Origin: Sphingomonas gellani
GTDB taxonomy: Bacteria; Pseudomonadota; Alphaproteobacteria; Sphingomonadales; Sphingomonadaceae
Direction: 5' to 3'
NCBI RefSeq assembly: GCF_900110035.1
Contig: NZ_FOCF01000002.1
Coordinates: 124,001-188,000 of the forward strand
DNA: 64,000 nucleotides
A program made the translations under genes and the position numbers. Every line of letters starts with the position of its first letter. The first letter of the stretch is position 1. Below the pieces are notes generated by a model. The model searched no databases. It saw only the letters and a list, made by a program, of their open reading frames with translations, and was not told where the DNA came from. Shown in pieces: positions 53,253-62,811 of this stretch.

Positions 53253-55892
53253 GTGTTGCATCGCTCGCGCCTGTGGGGGGCGTCACTTCCATTTGTCGCC
53301 TTGGGTCTTCCTCTGCCAACACTGGCGCAGACCGCCACATCGGCGCAGGACGCGAACGCGGGGCAAACACCGGTAGAGCAGGGCGGTGCTGACATCGTTG
53401 TTACCGGCTCCTACGCCAGAAGCCTCGCCGCCGCGACCGAGACCAAGCGCCAGGCGGCGTTCGGTGTCGACTCAATCAATTCCACCGATATCGGCAAATT
53501 CCCCACCCAAAATGTGGCCGAAGCGCTGCAACTCGTCACCGGCGTTGCAATCACCCGGCCACGCGGGGAGGGCCTCTACGTCAGTGTCCGCGGCCTCGGC
53601 CCGCAATTTCAAAGTACTCTGCTGAATGGCCGCACGGTCGCCATCAACGACCTGATCGAAAATGGGGGCGCCAACGGGCGTCAGTTCCGCTTCGAGATGC
53701 TGCCAGCCGAGTTCGTCTCGCAGATCGACGTGGTGAAGACCCCTACGCCGGACATGACCGAGGGCGCGCTGGGCGGCAACATCGACGTCCACACCTTCCG
53801 CCCGCTGGAGGTCGGCACCAAGACCACGCTGAACCTGCGGGGCACCTACACGACCATGACGGACAGGGTGACGCCGAACGTGACCGGCATCGCCAGCTGG
53901 AAGAGTGCCGACGGCACCTTCGGCTTGCTCGCCGGCGCGCAATATTGGGGCAAGAAGGTCCGCAACGACCGCTGGTACAACACCAGCTGGAACCTCAACA
54001 AGTTCACCTCCGCCGCCGCCGGCGGGCTGCCGGCGGGCCTCTACACACCGACGCGAACGCGTCCAACGGTGGAGACCGAGAACCGCAAGCGCGTCTCGGG
54101 CCTGGTTTCTGCCCAGTGGCAGCCTTCGCCCGAACTGCTAACTACGTTGGACGTGCTCGCGACACGGCTGGATGTCGCCTATGACGAATTCGGCCTGGAC
54201 ATCTATCCCGACGATCCCGGCACCAGCATCGTTCCCGGTTCCGCCAAGATCGAGGGCGACACGGTGGTGGGCGCGACGATCAACAAGGTCCGCTTCATGG
54301 GCACGCGCGAGTACAGTCTCAATCGCCACGACCTGGTCACCGTTGGCCTGAAGCAGGACTGGAACCCCGACGGCTGGACCGTCAGCGGCAACGTCAACTG
54401 GTCTTACGCGCACAGCTTCCACCCGAGCTATGCCGAGGGTACGGTTCGCAGCCGTATCCAATTCAACGCGCCGCTCACCTACGATACGTCGGGCGGCTAC
54501 AAGGTGATCCCGACCTTCACCACGCCGGTCGACGTCACCAATCCGGCCAATTACGTGCTGTACCCGTTCAACATCGCGCCCAAGAACAGCAAGGACGAGG
54601 ATTTCTATTCCCGCCTCGACGCCGGGCACAGCATGGACGGGTTCCTGAGCAAGATCGCGGCTGGCGGCGAATATCACTGGCGCAAGCGCGACTATGCACG
54701 CCGCGACTTCACCGTCGATCCGGGCAAGGTGCTCCTCAACAGCTTTGCGCCCAACGGTTATGAGCAGACACCCTTCGACGACTTCCTCGACACGGTGTCG
54801 GGCAACGGTCCTCGCACATGGATCGTGCCGATCACGGGCGTGTTCTACGACAAGCTGTTCACTGACGCGATCGCCAACGCGCCGCTCACCGCCGGCGATA
54901 TGCGCGCCTCCTACCTGGTGACCGAAAAGACCGCGAGTGCCTATGTTCGTGCGGATTACGCCGTCGGATCCGTCATCACCGGCAATATCGGCGTGCGCTA
55001 CGTCCATACCGACCAGGTTGCCAGCGGGACGCTGACGCTAGGCACCGTGCCGACCGCGGCCAGCTTTCCCAAGACGTTCAGCAACTGGCTGCCCAGCTTC
55101 AACCTGCGCGCTGCGCTGACGCCGACGCTGGTAGGCCGTCTCGCCGCCAGTCGCGTGCTGACCCGCCCTAACGTGACCCAAAGCTCGCCACAGATCAGCG
55201 TGTCGACCGATGCGCCGACCGCGAGCGGCGGCAACCCCGACCTAGCGCCGTTCCTGGCCACCCAGTTCGACGGTTCGCTGGAATGGTATTTCAGCCGCCG
55301 GGGCTCGCTGACTGGCGCGCTATTCTACAAGGCGATGGACGATTACATCACCGCCCAGAACGTCAACATCGATATTCCCGGACGCGGAACGGTGCTTCTC
55401 AGCACGCAGGTCAATGGCGGCGATGCCAAGGTTTACGGTGTGGAAGCCGCCTATAACCAGGTGTTCACGTTCCTGCCCAAGCCGCTCGACGGCCTCGGCA
55501 TCCAGGCGTCGTACACCCACACCTCGGTGCAATCGAACTATACGGCGGGTGCGCGACCCATCAAGGACGAGCTGATCGGCCTGTCGAAGAACAGCTTCAA
55601 CCTGGTCGGCTTCTACGACTATGGTCCGGTCTCCGCCCGCCTGTCCTATGTCTGGCGCGACAAATACCTGTCGGGCAACGGCAGCACGACGCAGGCGCCG
55701 ACTTATCAGGATGCGTTCGGCTCGCTCGACGGAAACCTGTCGTTCCGCGTCACCGACAGGACCATGGTCAGCCTGGAGGCGATCAACATCGCCGGTGCCA
55801 AGCAGTACAGCTACAGCGACCTGCCGCTTCGCTATGGCGAGATCAACTTCTGGGGTCGCACGATCCTGTTCGGCGTCAGGACCGAGTTCTGA
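53253..55892 (+). CDS. TonB-dependent receptor, Caulobacter/Xanthomonas type
   Basis: An 879-residue receptor from a GTG start behind GAGGGGGAG. A signal peptide (SLPFVALGLPLPTLAQ) is followed by the TonB-box-like DIVVTGSY and the signature of the large oligomer-uptake subclass: STDIGKFPTQNVAEALQLVT, then VSVRGLGPQFQSTLLNGRTV. The barrel ends VRTEF. Its stop overlaps the ATG of the PI-PLC gene (TGATG). The following two genes point to inositol phosphates or phosphoinositide head groups as ligand. Confidence 0.92.
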   Translation: MLHRSRLWGASLPFVALGLPLPTLAQTATSAQDANAGQTPVEQGGADIVVTGSYARSLAAATETKRQAAFGVDSINSTDIGKFPTQNVAEALQLVTGVAITRPRGEGLYVSVRGLGPQFQSTLLNGRTVAINDLIENGGANGRQFRFEMLPAEFVSQIDVVKTPTPDMTEGALGGNIDVHTFRPLEVGTKTTLNLRGTYTTMTDRVTPNVTGIASWKSADGTFGLLAGAQYWGKKVRNDRWYNTSWNLNKFTSAAAGGLPAGLYTPTRTRPTVETENRKRVSGLVSAQWQPSPELLTTLDVLATRLDVAYDEFGLDIYPDDPGTSIVPGSAKIEGDTVVGATINKVRFMGTREYSLNRHDLVTVGLKQDWNPDGWTVSGNVNWSYAHSFHPSYAEGTVRSRIQFNAPLTYDTSGGYKVIPTFTTPVDVTNPANYVLYPFNIAPKNSKDEDFYSRLDAGHSMDGFLSKIAAGGEYHWRKRDYARRDFTVDPGKVLLNSFAPNGYEQTPFDDFLDTVSGNGPRTWIVPITGVFYDKLFTDAIANAPLTAGDMRASYLVTEKTASAYVRADYAVGSVITGNIGVRYVHTDQVASGTLTLGTVPTAASFPKTFSNWLPSFNLRAALTPTLVGRLAASRVLTRPNVTQSSPQISVSTDAPTASGGNPDLAPFLATQFDGSLEWYFSRRGSLTGALFYKAMDDYITAQNVNIDIPGRGTVLLSTQVNGGDAKVYGVEAAYNQVFTFLPKPLDGLGIQASYTHTSVQSNYTAGARPIKDELIGLSKNSFNLVGFYDYGPVSARLSYVWRDKYLSGNGSTTQAPTYQDAFGSLDGNLSFRVTDRTMVSLEAINIAGAKQYSYSDLPLRYGEINFWGRTILFGVRTEF

Positions 55893-56980
55893 TGCTGAAA
55901 GGGGTGCTCCTCGCCGCCGCGCTGGTTTCCACGGGCGCGGCGGCCCCCCGCGCGATGAACGATGTCCAGGTCGTCGGATCGCACAACAGCTTCAAGGCGC
56001 GCATTCCGACCGCATTGATGAAGCGCATACGCGCCATGGAACCCAAGCTCGCCGACGGGCTGGACTATTATCACCTGCCGCTCGCCCGGCAGCTTGACGC
56101 GGGCGTGCGCCAGCTGGAGATCGACATTTTCGCCGATCCCCAGGGTGGACGCTACGCCAGTCCGAAGGGGGAGGCCTGGGCTCGTGCGGCGGGCGAGCGG
56201 ACCGGCTTCGATCGCGCTGCGATGCTGAGGGCCGGCTTCAAGGTGTTCCACATTCCGGACGTGGACTATCTCAGCACCTGCGTCACGCTGGTGCGATGCC
56301 TGGGCGAAGTGAACCGCTGGTCGCTGGCGCACCCGAACCACCTGCCGATCATGATCACGATCAACGCGGCGGACACGCCATCGAACCGCCCCGGCATCTC
56401 CGACCCACTTCCGCTCGACGATGCCGTCCTGCTGGACGCTCTGGACGGGGAGATCCGCGCGGCGCTGCCGGGCAAACGCCTGATCACCCCCGACGAGGTG
56501 CGCGGGTCGGCCGCGACCCTGCGCGACGCGGTTCGCACGCGGGGCTGGCCTTCCTTGTCGGCGGCGCGCGGGCGCATTTACGTGCTGTTCGACGTGCGCA
56601 GGCCGGTGTCGGACGTGTATCGCACCGGCCATTCCTCGCTCGCGGGGCGGGCGATGTTCGGCTGGTACCCCGACGACCAGCCCGAGGCGGCGATCGAGAT
56701 CGTGCAAGACCCCCTGATCGATGGCGAACAGATCAGCCGCTGGGTGGCTGAGGGTTTCATCGTTCGCACGCGCACCGACGCCAACACCGTTGAGGCTCGC
56801 ACCGGCAACCTCGCCAAAGCACGCGCCGCCATGGCGAGCGGTGCCCAGGCGGTGAGCACCGACTATTATCCCGGCGCGCCCGACCCGCTGGGCCGCCACT
56901 TCCTCGTGACTCTGCCGGCCGGGGTGATGGCGCGGTGCAGCCCGGTTCGGGTGCCGCCGGGCTGCGCGTTGCGACGGTGA
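55892..56980 (+). CDS. Secreted phosphoinositide-specific phospholipase C (Ca2+-dependent type)
   Basis: A 362-residue exported enzyme. A signal peptide (MLKGVLLAAALVSTGAAA) is followed by the TIM-barrel catalytic start VQVVGSHNSFKARIP (first His near residue 31), QLEIDIFADPQGG near 72 and a second histidine in FKVFHIPDVDY near 112. This matches the bacterial PI-PLC-C1 family. It would cut phosphoinositides to diacylglycerol and inositol phosphate. It shares overlapping start/stop codons with both neighbours. Confidence 0.85.
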   Translation: MLKGVLLAAALVSTGAAAPRAMNDVQVVGSHNSFKARIPTALMKRIRAMEPKLADGLDYYHLPLARQLDAGVRQLEIDIFADPQGGRYASPKGEAWARAAGERTGFDRAAMLRAGFKVFHIPDVDYLSTCVTLVRCLGEVNRWSLAHPNHLPIMITINAADTPSNRPGISDPLPLDDAVLLDALDGEIRAALPGKRLITPDEVRGSAATLRDAVRTRGWPSLSAARGRIYVLFDVRRPVSDVYRTGHSSLAGRAMFGWYPDDQPEAAIEIVQDPLIDGEQISRWVAEGFIVRTRTDANTVEARTGNLAKARAAMASGAQAVSTDYYPGAPDPLGRHFLVTLPAGVMARCSPVRVPPGCALRR

Positions 56981-58191
56981 CTAAGCTTCGACGCTTCACC
57001 GCCCTTGTGAGCCTCGCCGCGTTGTTCGCCATTTCGTCGAGGGCGGAAACCCGACCCCGGCTGGTGCTGGAACGCGCCGTTCTGGTGATGCGCCACGGCA
57101 TTCGAGCCCCGCTGAACGGTGAAGTGCCCGAAGGCACCCGCTCCGGTACACCCTGGCCGCGCTGGCCTGTCGCCCCGAGCCGGATCACCCCGCACGGCGA
57201 GCGCGCGCTGGCCATGGCCGCCGCCGGGTATCGCCGGCTGCTTGCAGCGCAAGGTCTGCTGATGCGCGGCGGCTGCCCGCGTCCGGGTAGGGTTCGCATC
57301 CGCGCCAACAGCTCCGATCGCACCATCGCCAGCGGCGAGGCCTTCGTGCGGGGCTTCGCGCCCGGTTGTGCGCTCGCGGTCGAGCACCGTCCGTTAGGAG
57401 AAGCCGACCCGATCTTCGAGCCGTTACGGGCTCGCGCCACCCGCTTCGACCCGCGTCAGGCCGTAGCGTCGATCAATCGCGAGACCGGCGGCATGACGGC
57501 GCTGGTCGCCCGTCATAAAGGTGCGCTGGCACTGCTCGACCGCATGCTCGGCTGCCGCGCGCCGGTCCGAGGCTGCGTGCCTGCTGCCGCTGCTACGGTG
57601 ACTGCCAGTGCTGACGGCCAAGACATCACGCGTGCCGGCCCGATCCGCGCCAGCTCCGGTATCGCTCAGGTCCTGCAGCTCGAATATGCCGAAGGTCTGC
57701 CTCGCCCCGGATGGGCCCGCACCGATCCGGCGACGCTGGAGCGCCTTGGCGCGCTTCACGCTGCGCTGTTCTCCGTGTTCACGCGGCCAAGCTACATGGC
57801 CGCGCACCAAGCGGCGGTCCTTGGTCGTGAGGTGCTTGCCGCCCTATCCGACACCGGGCACGTCCGCTTTGACGTGCTGATGGGCCATGACACCAACGTC
57901 ACCGCGCTCGCCGCTGCGCTCCGCGTTGATCTTAAGGCACCCGGTTACGCCACCAACGATGTGCCGCCGGGCGGCGCATTGTTCTTCGAACGACTCCGCG
58001 ACATCCGTTCGGGCCTGGTCTACATCCGCGCCTCGTACCGGACTCAGCCGCTTCGAGCTCTGCGCAGTGGCACGGTCGACAACCAGAGTACGCTGTTGCG
58101 GATACCCGGTTGCGCCACGGATCTGTGTCGCGCAAACATATTTTATCGTCGGCTGCGGTCCAATTTGGCGGATACAATCGTGGAGATGTGA
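56977..58191 (+). CDS. Histidine acid phosphatase (phytase/AppA-like), exported
   Basis: GTG at 56977 overlaps the PI-PLC stop (GTGA). A signal peptide (FTALVSLAALFAISSRA) is followed by the catalytic VMRHGIRAP near residue 40 and the proton-donor MGHDTNV near residue 302. Length (404) and paired cysteines fit periplasmic histidine acid phosphatases such as AppA phytase and Agp. It removes phosphate from phytate-like or sugar phosphates. With PI-PLC upstream, an inositol-phosphate substrate is likely. Confidence 0.87.
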   Translation: MTKLRRFTALVSLAALFAISSRAETRPRLVLERAVLVMRHGIRAPLNGEVPEGTRSGTPWPRWPVAPSRITPHGERALAMAAAGYRRLLAAQGLLMRGGCPRPGRVRIRANSSDRTIASGEAFVRGFAPGCALAVEHRPLGEADPIFEPLRARATRFDPRQAVASINRETGGMTALVARHKGALALLDRMLGCRAPVRGCVPAAAATVTASADGQDITRAGPIRASSGIAQVLQLEYAEGLPRPGWARTDPATLERLGALHAALFSVFTRPSYMAAHQAAVLGREVLAALSDTGHVRFDVLMGHDTNVTALAAALRVDLKAPGYATNDVPPGGALFFERLRDIRSGLVYIRASYRTQPLRALRSGTVDNQSTLLRIPGCATDLCRANIFYRRLRSNLADTIVEM

Positions 58192-58483
58192 GCGCGCTGC
58201 CCTCAGTTCCTTCCCCCTTCGTGCCTACCTTCAAGTACGAACATCAAAAGGCGGCGGTTCTGGGGAGCCGCTTACGGTAGCCGAATGTCGCCTTGCGGGT
58301 CGTGGCGCCTTGGTCAGGCGTTGCAATTACGAATAACCCGAGCCTATGAGGACCAAATTCGCATGGACCCGGTGAAATTCCGGGTGGCTATTCCGGCCGC
58401 CGATCCGCCGGACAACGCGTGTCGCACTGCAGTTGGTTCGGGCCTTCTGGACCATCGCTAGCGGCGGTCGTCGGTTTCTCAAC

Positions 58484-59968
58484 ATGAATAACACTGCTCT
58501 TTCGCGCTACCGCGCCGAATGGTTCAGCGGCGTGGGCGAAGCCCGCCGCGACATCCTTGCTGGGATGGTCGGCACCTTTGCCCTCATTCCCGAGGTCATT
58601 GCCTTCTCCTTCGTGGCTGGCATCGATCCGGAGGTGGGCCTCTTCGCCTCGTTCATTATCGGGATCGTCATCGCGATCGCGGGGGGCAGACCCGCCATGA
58701 TTTCCGGTGCGGCTGGATCGGTCGCGCTTGTCGCGGCAGCGCTCGTGCATTCCTACGGCTTACAATACCTTCTCGCTGCCACGCTGATGGCCGGGCTGTT
58801 CCAGATTGCCTTTGGTCTGATGAAGCTCGACGTGCTGATGCGCTTCGTTTCTCGATCCGTCCGGACGGGCTTCGTCAATGCGCTCGCCATCCTCATCTCC
58901 TCGGCGCAGGTGCCGCAGATGCTCGACGTCAGCTGGCATACCTACGCGATGATCGGGCTGGGCCTGATCATCATCTATCTGGCGCCTCGCATCACGACGG
59001 CGGTCCCGTCTCCCCTGATCTGTATCGTCGTCCTGACCGGGATCAGCATCGCATTCCCAATGCCGATCCACACCGTCGCCGACCTTGGTCGCCTGCCTGC
59101 CGCCCTGCCATCGCTGACATTTCCGACGGTGCCGCTGGACTGGCAAACGATCCGCATCGTCGCTCCCTTCGCGCTGGCCATGGCGGCGGTCGGTCTTCTC
59201 GAATCGATGATGACGGCCAGCGTCGTCGATGACTTTACCGAGACCACAAGTTCCAAGGCGCGGGAGTGCACGGGTCTTGGCCTTGCCAATATGGCTGCAG
59301 GACTGTTCGGCGGCATCGCCGGCTGTGGAATGATCGGCCAGACGGTAGGGAATGTTCGTTACCGCGGGCGGGGGCGTCTCTCGACTCTAGTGGCGGGAGT
59401 CTTCCTGTTGGTCGTCATGGTGCCGCTTCGCCCATGGGTCGCGCAGGTGCCGGTGGCAGCACTGGTCGCGATCATGATCATGGTATCGGTCAGTACGTTC
59501 TCGTGGGGATCGATCCGCGATCTGTCTCGGCACCCCAAAGTCTCTGGCGCCGTCATGATCGCGACGGTGATCGTCACGGTTGCGACCCATGATCTTTCCG
59601 CCGGCGTCGCGGTAGGTGTACTGCTGAGCGGCGTGTTCTTCGCCGCCAAGGTGACCCGCCTGATGGACGTTCAGGCCACCTATGACGAGGCTGCCGATGT
59701 GCGGACCTACCGGGTGACCGGTCAGATCTTCTTCGCCAGCGCGGCCATATTTGCGGATCGATTCGACCTGCGGGACACGGCCGCCAAAGTCTGCATCGAC
59801 CTCACCGCCGCCCATTTGTGGGATATTACAGCGGTCGGCGCGCTGGAGGAGGTCGTCACCAGGATGCGGAACCATGGCATCATCGTCCAGGTCATTGGGC
59901 TGAACGAAGCAAGCGCCGTGCTGGTCGACCGACTGGCACCGGGGGTAGAAGCCGCTGCGGCACTTTGA
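58484..59968 (+). CDS. SulP-family anion transporter with STAS domain
   Basis: A 494-residue protein. About 11-12 helices carry the SulP hallmarks (RDILAGMVGTFALIPEVIAF and VGLLESMMTASVVDDFTETT). A STAS domain follows at residues about 405-490 (VCIDLTAAHLWDITAVGALE). SulP carriers move sulfate, bicarbonate or similar anions. The Gly-Thr-Phe-Ala-Leu-Ile-Pro-Glu start suits the subgroup often annotated as sulfate permease or bicarbonate carrier; the substrate is not certain. It is a single gene. Confidence 0.88.
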   Translation: MNNTALSRYRAEWFSGVGEARRDILAGMVGTFALIPEVIAFSFVAGIDPEVGLFASFIIGIVIAIAGGRPAMISGAAGSVALVAAALVHSYGLQYLLAATLMAGLFQIAFGLMKLDVLMRFVSRSVRTGFVNALAILISSAQVPQMLDVSWHTYAMIGLGLIIIYLAPRITTAVPSPLICIVVLTGISIAFPMPIHTVADLGRLPAALPSLTFPTVPLDWQTIRIVAPFALAMAAVGLLESMMTASVVDDFTETTSSKARECTGLGLANMAAGLFGGIAGCGMIGQTVGNVRYRGRGRLSTLVAGVFLLVVMVPLRPWVAQVPVAALVAIMIMVSVSTFSWGSIRDLSRHPKVSGAVMIATVIVTVATHDLSAGVAVGVLLSGVFFAAKVTRLMDVQATYDEAADVRTYRVTGQIFFASAAIFADRFDLRDTAAKVCIDLTAAHLWDITAVGALEEVVTRMRNHGIIVQVIGLNEASAVLVDRLAPGVEAAAAL

Positions 59969-60067
59969 GCAACGGCTGGTTTCGAGACGCCCATCCTCGA
60001 TGTTGAGTGTCCGCCCGTGGTTCAACCATGGGTCTGGAGGGCGCTCTGCGTCGCTACTCCGCCCCGC

Positions 60068-60727
60068 TTAAGATCTGCCCTTAGCCGCGAGCGCGATCAT
60101 GCGTGAATTGACGACATGGCGGCCCGCCGTGCCGGTTATGACTGCTTCAACCAGCAGAGCCGCTACAATTATCGCAGGACTAACGCGGGCGGCGGGCGGT
60201 AGGATGGGACCAATCGCCCGCAGCAGGGAGCCGAGGAAAGACTCGGCTGTTCGATGCTCCTGACGGTGGCCGCTCAGGACTCCGGGACGTACCAGGGTCA
60301 GCGATCCGAAGCCGAGCAGCTCAACCGCGTCCTCCAGCTCTCCCTTGGTTCTCGGGTAGGTGAAGCGAGACCGCGGATCGGCACCCATCAACGAGGTGAG
60401 CGCGAAGCGGGTCGCGCCTGCCTCCCGAACTTGGGAGGCGATGGCGAGCGCGTAGTCGTAGTCGATCGCGCGATAGGCGGCGGCGGACCCGGCGTTCGCC
60501 CGGGTGGTGCCTAGCGCGGAAATGCCGCCGTCGGCCGCCCACCAGTCCGCGCCCGGCTGAAGGTCGTGGCTGGTCACGATCGGATTGCGCAGCTTTGCGT
60601 GCGGCGGGAGCGCGCGTCGCGTCGGTGCCACCACCTGCCGCACGCGCTCGTCCGCGAGCAGCAGCGCGAGTGCCTCTGCCCCGACCATGCCGGTCGCGCC
60701 CGCCAGGAGGATGGTCGTCACCGGCAC
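60068..60727 (-). CDS. NAD(P)-binding atypical SDR (NmrA/HTATIP2-like)
   Basis: A 219-residue Rossmann protein. It starts TTILLAGATGMVGAEALALL (Gly-rich loop), has ADWWAADGGISALGTTRANA, and the active-site-like YPRTKGELEDAVELLGF. This is the pattern of atypical SDRs related to oxidoreductase HTATIP2. Function unknown. It lies 52 bp downstream of the HxlR gene on the same strand and may be part of the same redox-response unit. Confidence 0.8.
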   Translation of the reverse strand: MPVTTILLAGATGMVGAEALALLLADERVRQVVAPTRRALPPHAKLRNPIVTSHDLQPGADWWAADGGISALGTTRANAGSAAAYRAIDYDYALAIASQVREAGATRFALTSLMGADPRSRFTYPRTKGELEDAVELLGFGSLTLVRPGVLSGHRQEHRTAESFLGSLLRAIGPILPPAARVSPAIIVAALLVEAVITGTAGRHVVNSRMIALAAKGRS

Positions 60728-60779
60728 CGTCCGGAAAGCCAGGGATCCGGACCCGCCCGGTGAGGAGCTTCCTGCGCCC

Positions 60780-61157
60780 TCACGCCGCCGCCCTCGCTGC
60801 GTCGAAGATGGAACGGTTGTCCTCGATCCGCTCTATATGCGCTGCTGCCCAGGTTCCGAGCTGCCGTATCGGGTCCGCCAGCGACTGACCGAGGTCGGTC
60901 AAGGCATATTCTACCTGGGGCGGAACCGTCGGGTGAACGGTACGCTTCAGCATGCCGTCACGCTCGAGGGCGCGCAGGGTGCGGGCAAGCATCTGCTGAC
61001 TGATGCCGCCGATAGCGCGCTTCATCTCGTTGAAACGCCGCGGTCGCTCCGTGAGCGTGAGTACGATCATCACCGTCCACTTGTCGCCAATCGAGCTGAG
61101 AACGCTGCTGAACCGGCCGCACTCGATGTGAAGTGGTTCGGGGGTAGTCAGTTCCAT
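60780..61157 (-). CDS. HxlR-family transcriptional regulator
   Basis: A 125-residue winged-helix regulator. ECGRFSSVLSSIGDKWTVMI has the usual N-terminal cysteine, followed by RRFNEMKRAIGGISQQMLAR and TVPPQVEYALTDLGQSLADP. Such proteins often sense electrophiles or quinones through the cysteine. It is divergent from the azoreductase gene (90 bp between starts), which it probably represses. Confidence 0.88.
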   Translation of the reverse strand: MELTTPEPLHIECGRFSSVLSSIGDKWTVMIVLTLTERPRRFNEMKRAIGGISQQMLARTLRALERDGMLKRTVHPTVPPQVEYALTDLGQSLADPIRQLGTWAAAHIERIEDNRSIFDAARAAA

Positions 61158-61247
61158 GTGACCAGGTCCTAGCAATATGCCTTCTTGGCGCCGCACATCG
61201 GGTCACATAGCTGGTGCAGGTCACTTTTCCAGACCGGAGACCACCGT

Positions 61248-61859
61248 ATGAAGATCCTGCACATCGATGCCAGCGCGAGCGCCGCCGAGACCTCGCACAC
61301 CCGGCGCCTGTCGAGCGAACTCGTCGGGCGGATCAAGGCGCACCACGCTGATGCCACGGTGGTGTACCGCGATCTGGTCGCCGACCAGCTCCCTCATGTC
61401 GACATGACCATCCGTCACGCCTGGCTGCCCGAGAACGCCGACGATCCCTTGCTGGCAAAAACGCGGGACCGTTCGAAGACGCTGGTTGAGGAGCTCAAGG
61501 CGGCCGATGTGCTGGTGATCGGCTCGCCGATGTACAACTTCACCGTGCCCTCGACGCTGAAGGCGTGGATTGACCATGTGTCGATAGCGGGGCAGACCTT
61601 CGGCTACACTGCCGAGGGCCCGCGTGGCCTGCTGACCGGCAAGGCCTATCTCGTGCTGTCGTCGGGTGGCGTCTACTCGCAGGGGCCGTTCGCCGCCAAC
61701 GACCATCTTGCGACCTATCTGGAGGCGATTCTCCGGTTCCTCGGCATCAGCGATATCGAGACCATACGCGCTGAGGGCATCGCGTACGGCGCTGAGCAGG
61801 ACCAGGCCGCGATGCAGAGTGCATCCGAGCAGATCGGTGCCGTAGCGGCTGCCGTCTGA
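61248..61859 (+). CDS. azoR: FMN-dependent NADH-azoreductase
   Basis: A 203-residue flavodoxin-fold enzyme. MKILHIDASASAAETSHTRR binds the FMN phosphate, and IGSPMYNFTVPSTLKAWID and VLSSGGVYSQG are AzoR signatures. It reduces quinones and azo compounds with NADH in the cytoplasm. With the divergent HxlR gene it forms a common quinone/azo stress pair. Confidence 0.92.
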   Translation: MKILHIDASASAAETSHTRRLSSELVGRIKAHHADATVVYRDLVADQLPHVDMTIRHAWLPENADDPLLAKTRDRSKTLVEELKAADVLVIGSPMYNFTVPSTLKAWIDHVSIAGQTFGYTAEGPRGLLTGKAYLVLSSGGVYSQGPFAANDHLATYLEAILRFLGISDIETIRAEGIAYGAEQDQAAMQSASEQIGAVAAAV

Positions 61860-62811
61860 GGGCGGTAGAGCTAAGAGCCGGCCCCGGCGATTGGCCGTGG
61901 GCCGGCGAAAAGCTTCTTGAACGACGGGCCAGTTTCGGGATGTAGAACAAGGCTCCCCAATGATAGCATTTGGGTCGATGACAGCCGAGCTGTGACCGAT
62001 GGCGACCGTGCCAAGCATCCGCCACTTGTCTGGCGACGAGCGCAGACGATCCAACATGCTCCACCTCTAGATCGTAAGTGCAGTAATCATGCGTCGGCAG
62101 ATGCTCTTCCGCTTCGCCCAGCGTGCGGTCCGCTAAGCCTACATCAACGGTCTACCCGGCTTCGTGACCCGCCAGTCTGACGGACTGCTACCACGATTGC
62201 CATGCTGATCGAGCAAGGCACAGTGAGAGCGGTCTATGTAATACGCAATCCTGACAAGCTGCGGCACCCGGAAGGCTCGCTTCTCGATTGTGGGGCGGCG
62301 GGTACAAGGGCCCTGGTGCCCGACAGCGGGTGCGAGGGGGGGGCTCGCCCGGCAACCATCCAATGACTTTCATCGAGGTCAGTGGCCGACCAAGCGAAAG
62401 GGTCAAAACACGAACCGAATCACCCTTCCCACAGGCTTTCAAAGCGACGCACGGGCTCCCTTCCGGCACGGGTTTGAAGCCAGAAAAGGGACCGAATTCC
62501 ATGTGGGCTACGCAGGGGCCACGGATTGGCGGGTCAGAAAAAACCCTAGCTTTTCTGCGGCCTGTACGAACAAGTTTGAGTCCTGCAAGCGCACCACTTT
62601 TCTTCATGCTCCCAATCTTACCTGCGTGCACGGCCGGTGCCGTGCCTTGGGATGTGTTCCGGCGATGTCCGGTGACGATCGCTTGATGGCGCAAGACCTC
62701 GTCGGAAGAGCCTCGATAATCCCGCTTGCACTCCACATGACGGTGGACGTCGGCGGGCGGTTGCCAGCATAGGGCGATCGCGGAACAGGATCGTAGAGGA
62801 GCCGGGTGGCC
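61860..62811. other. Gene-free junction region with a decayed att copy
   Basis: In 952 bp I find no supported gene on either strand. Overlapping ORFs antisense to azoR and to the kinase are shadows. The region carries a degenerate tRNA-Thr tail and looks like debris at the edge of the accessory block. Confidence 0.55.
62574..62596 (+). repeat. Degenerate copy of the tRNA-Thr 3' end
   Basis: GTTTGAGTCCTGCAAGC then GCACCA matches the tRNA tail with one C-to-T change and one missing G over 24 positions. The T-loop change would damage a tRNA, and no tRNA body precedes it. It is best read as an old attachment-site remnant. Confidence 0.6.

Larger units (their letters stand above)
32405..62596. 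other. Second accessory block, probably an older insertion at the same tRNA
   Basis: It runs from attR to a decayed copy of the same tRNA tail. Its left end is full of broken genes and IS debris. The rest carries catabolic and uptake operons rather than phage genes. No intact integrase is present. Both the degenerate end and the debris suggest an old, fixed insertion. The boundary is inferred. Confidence 0.45.
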
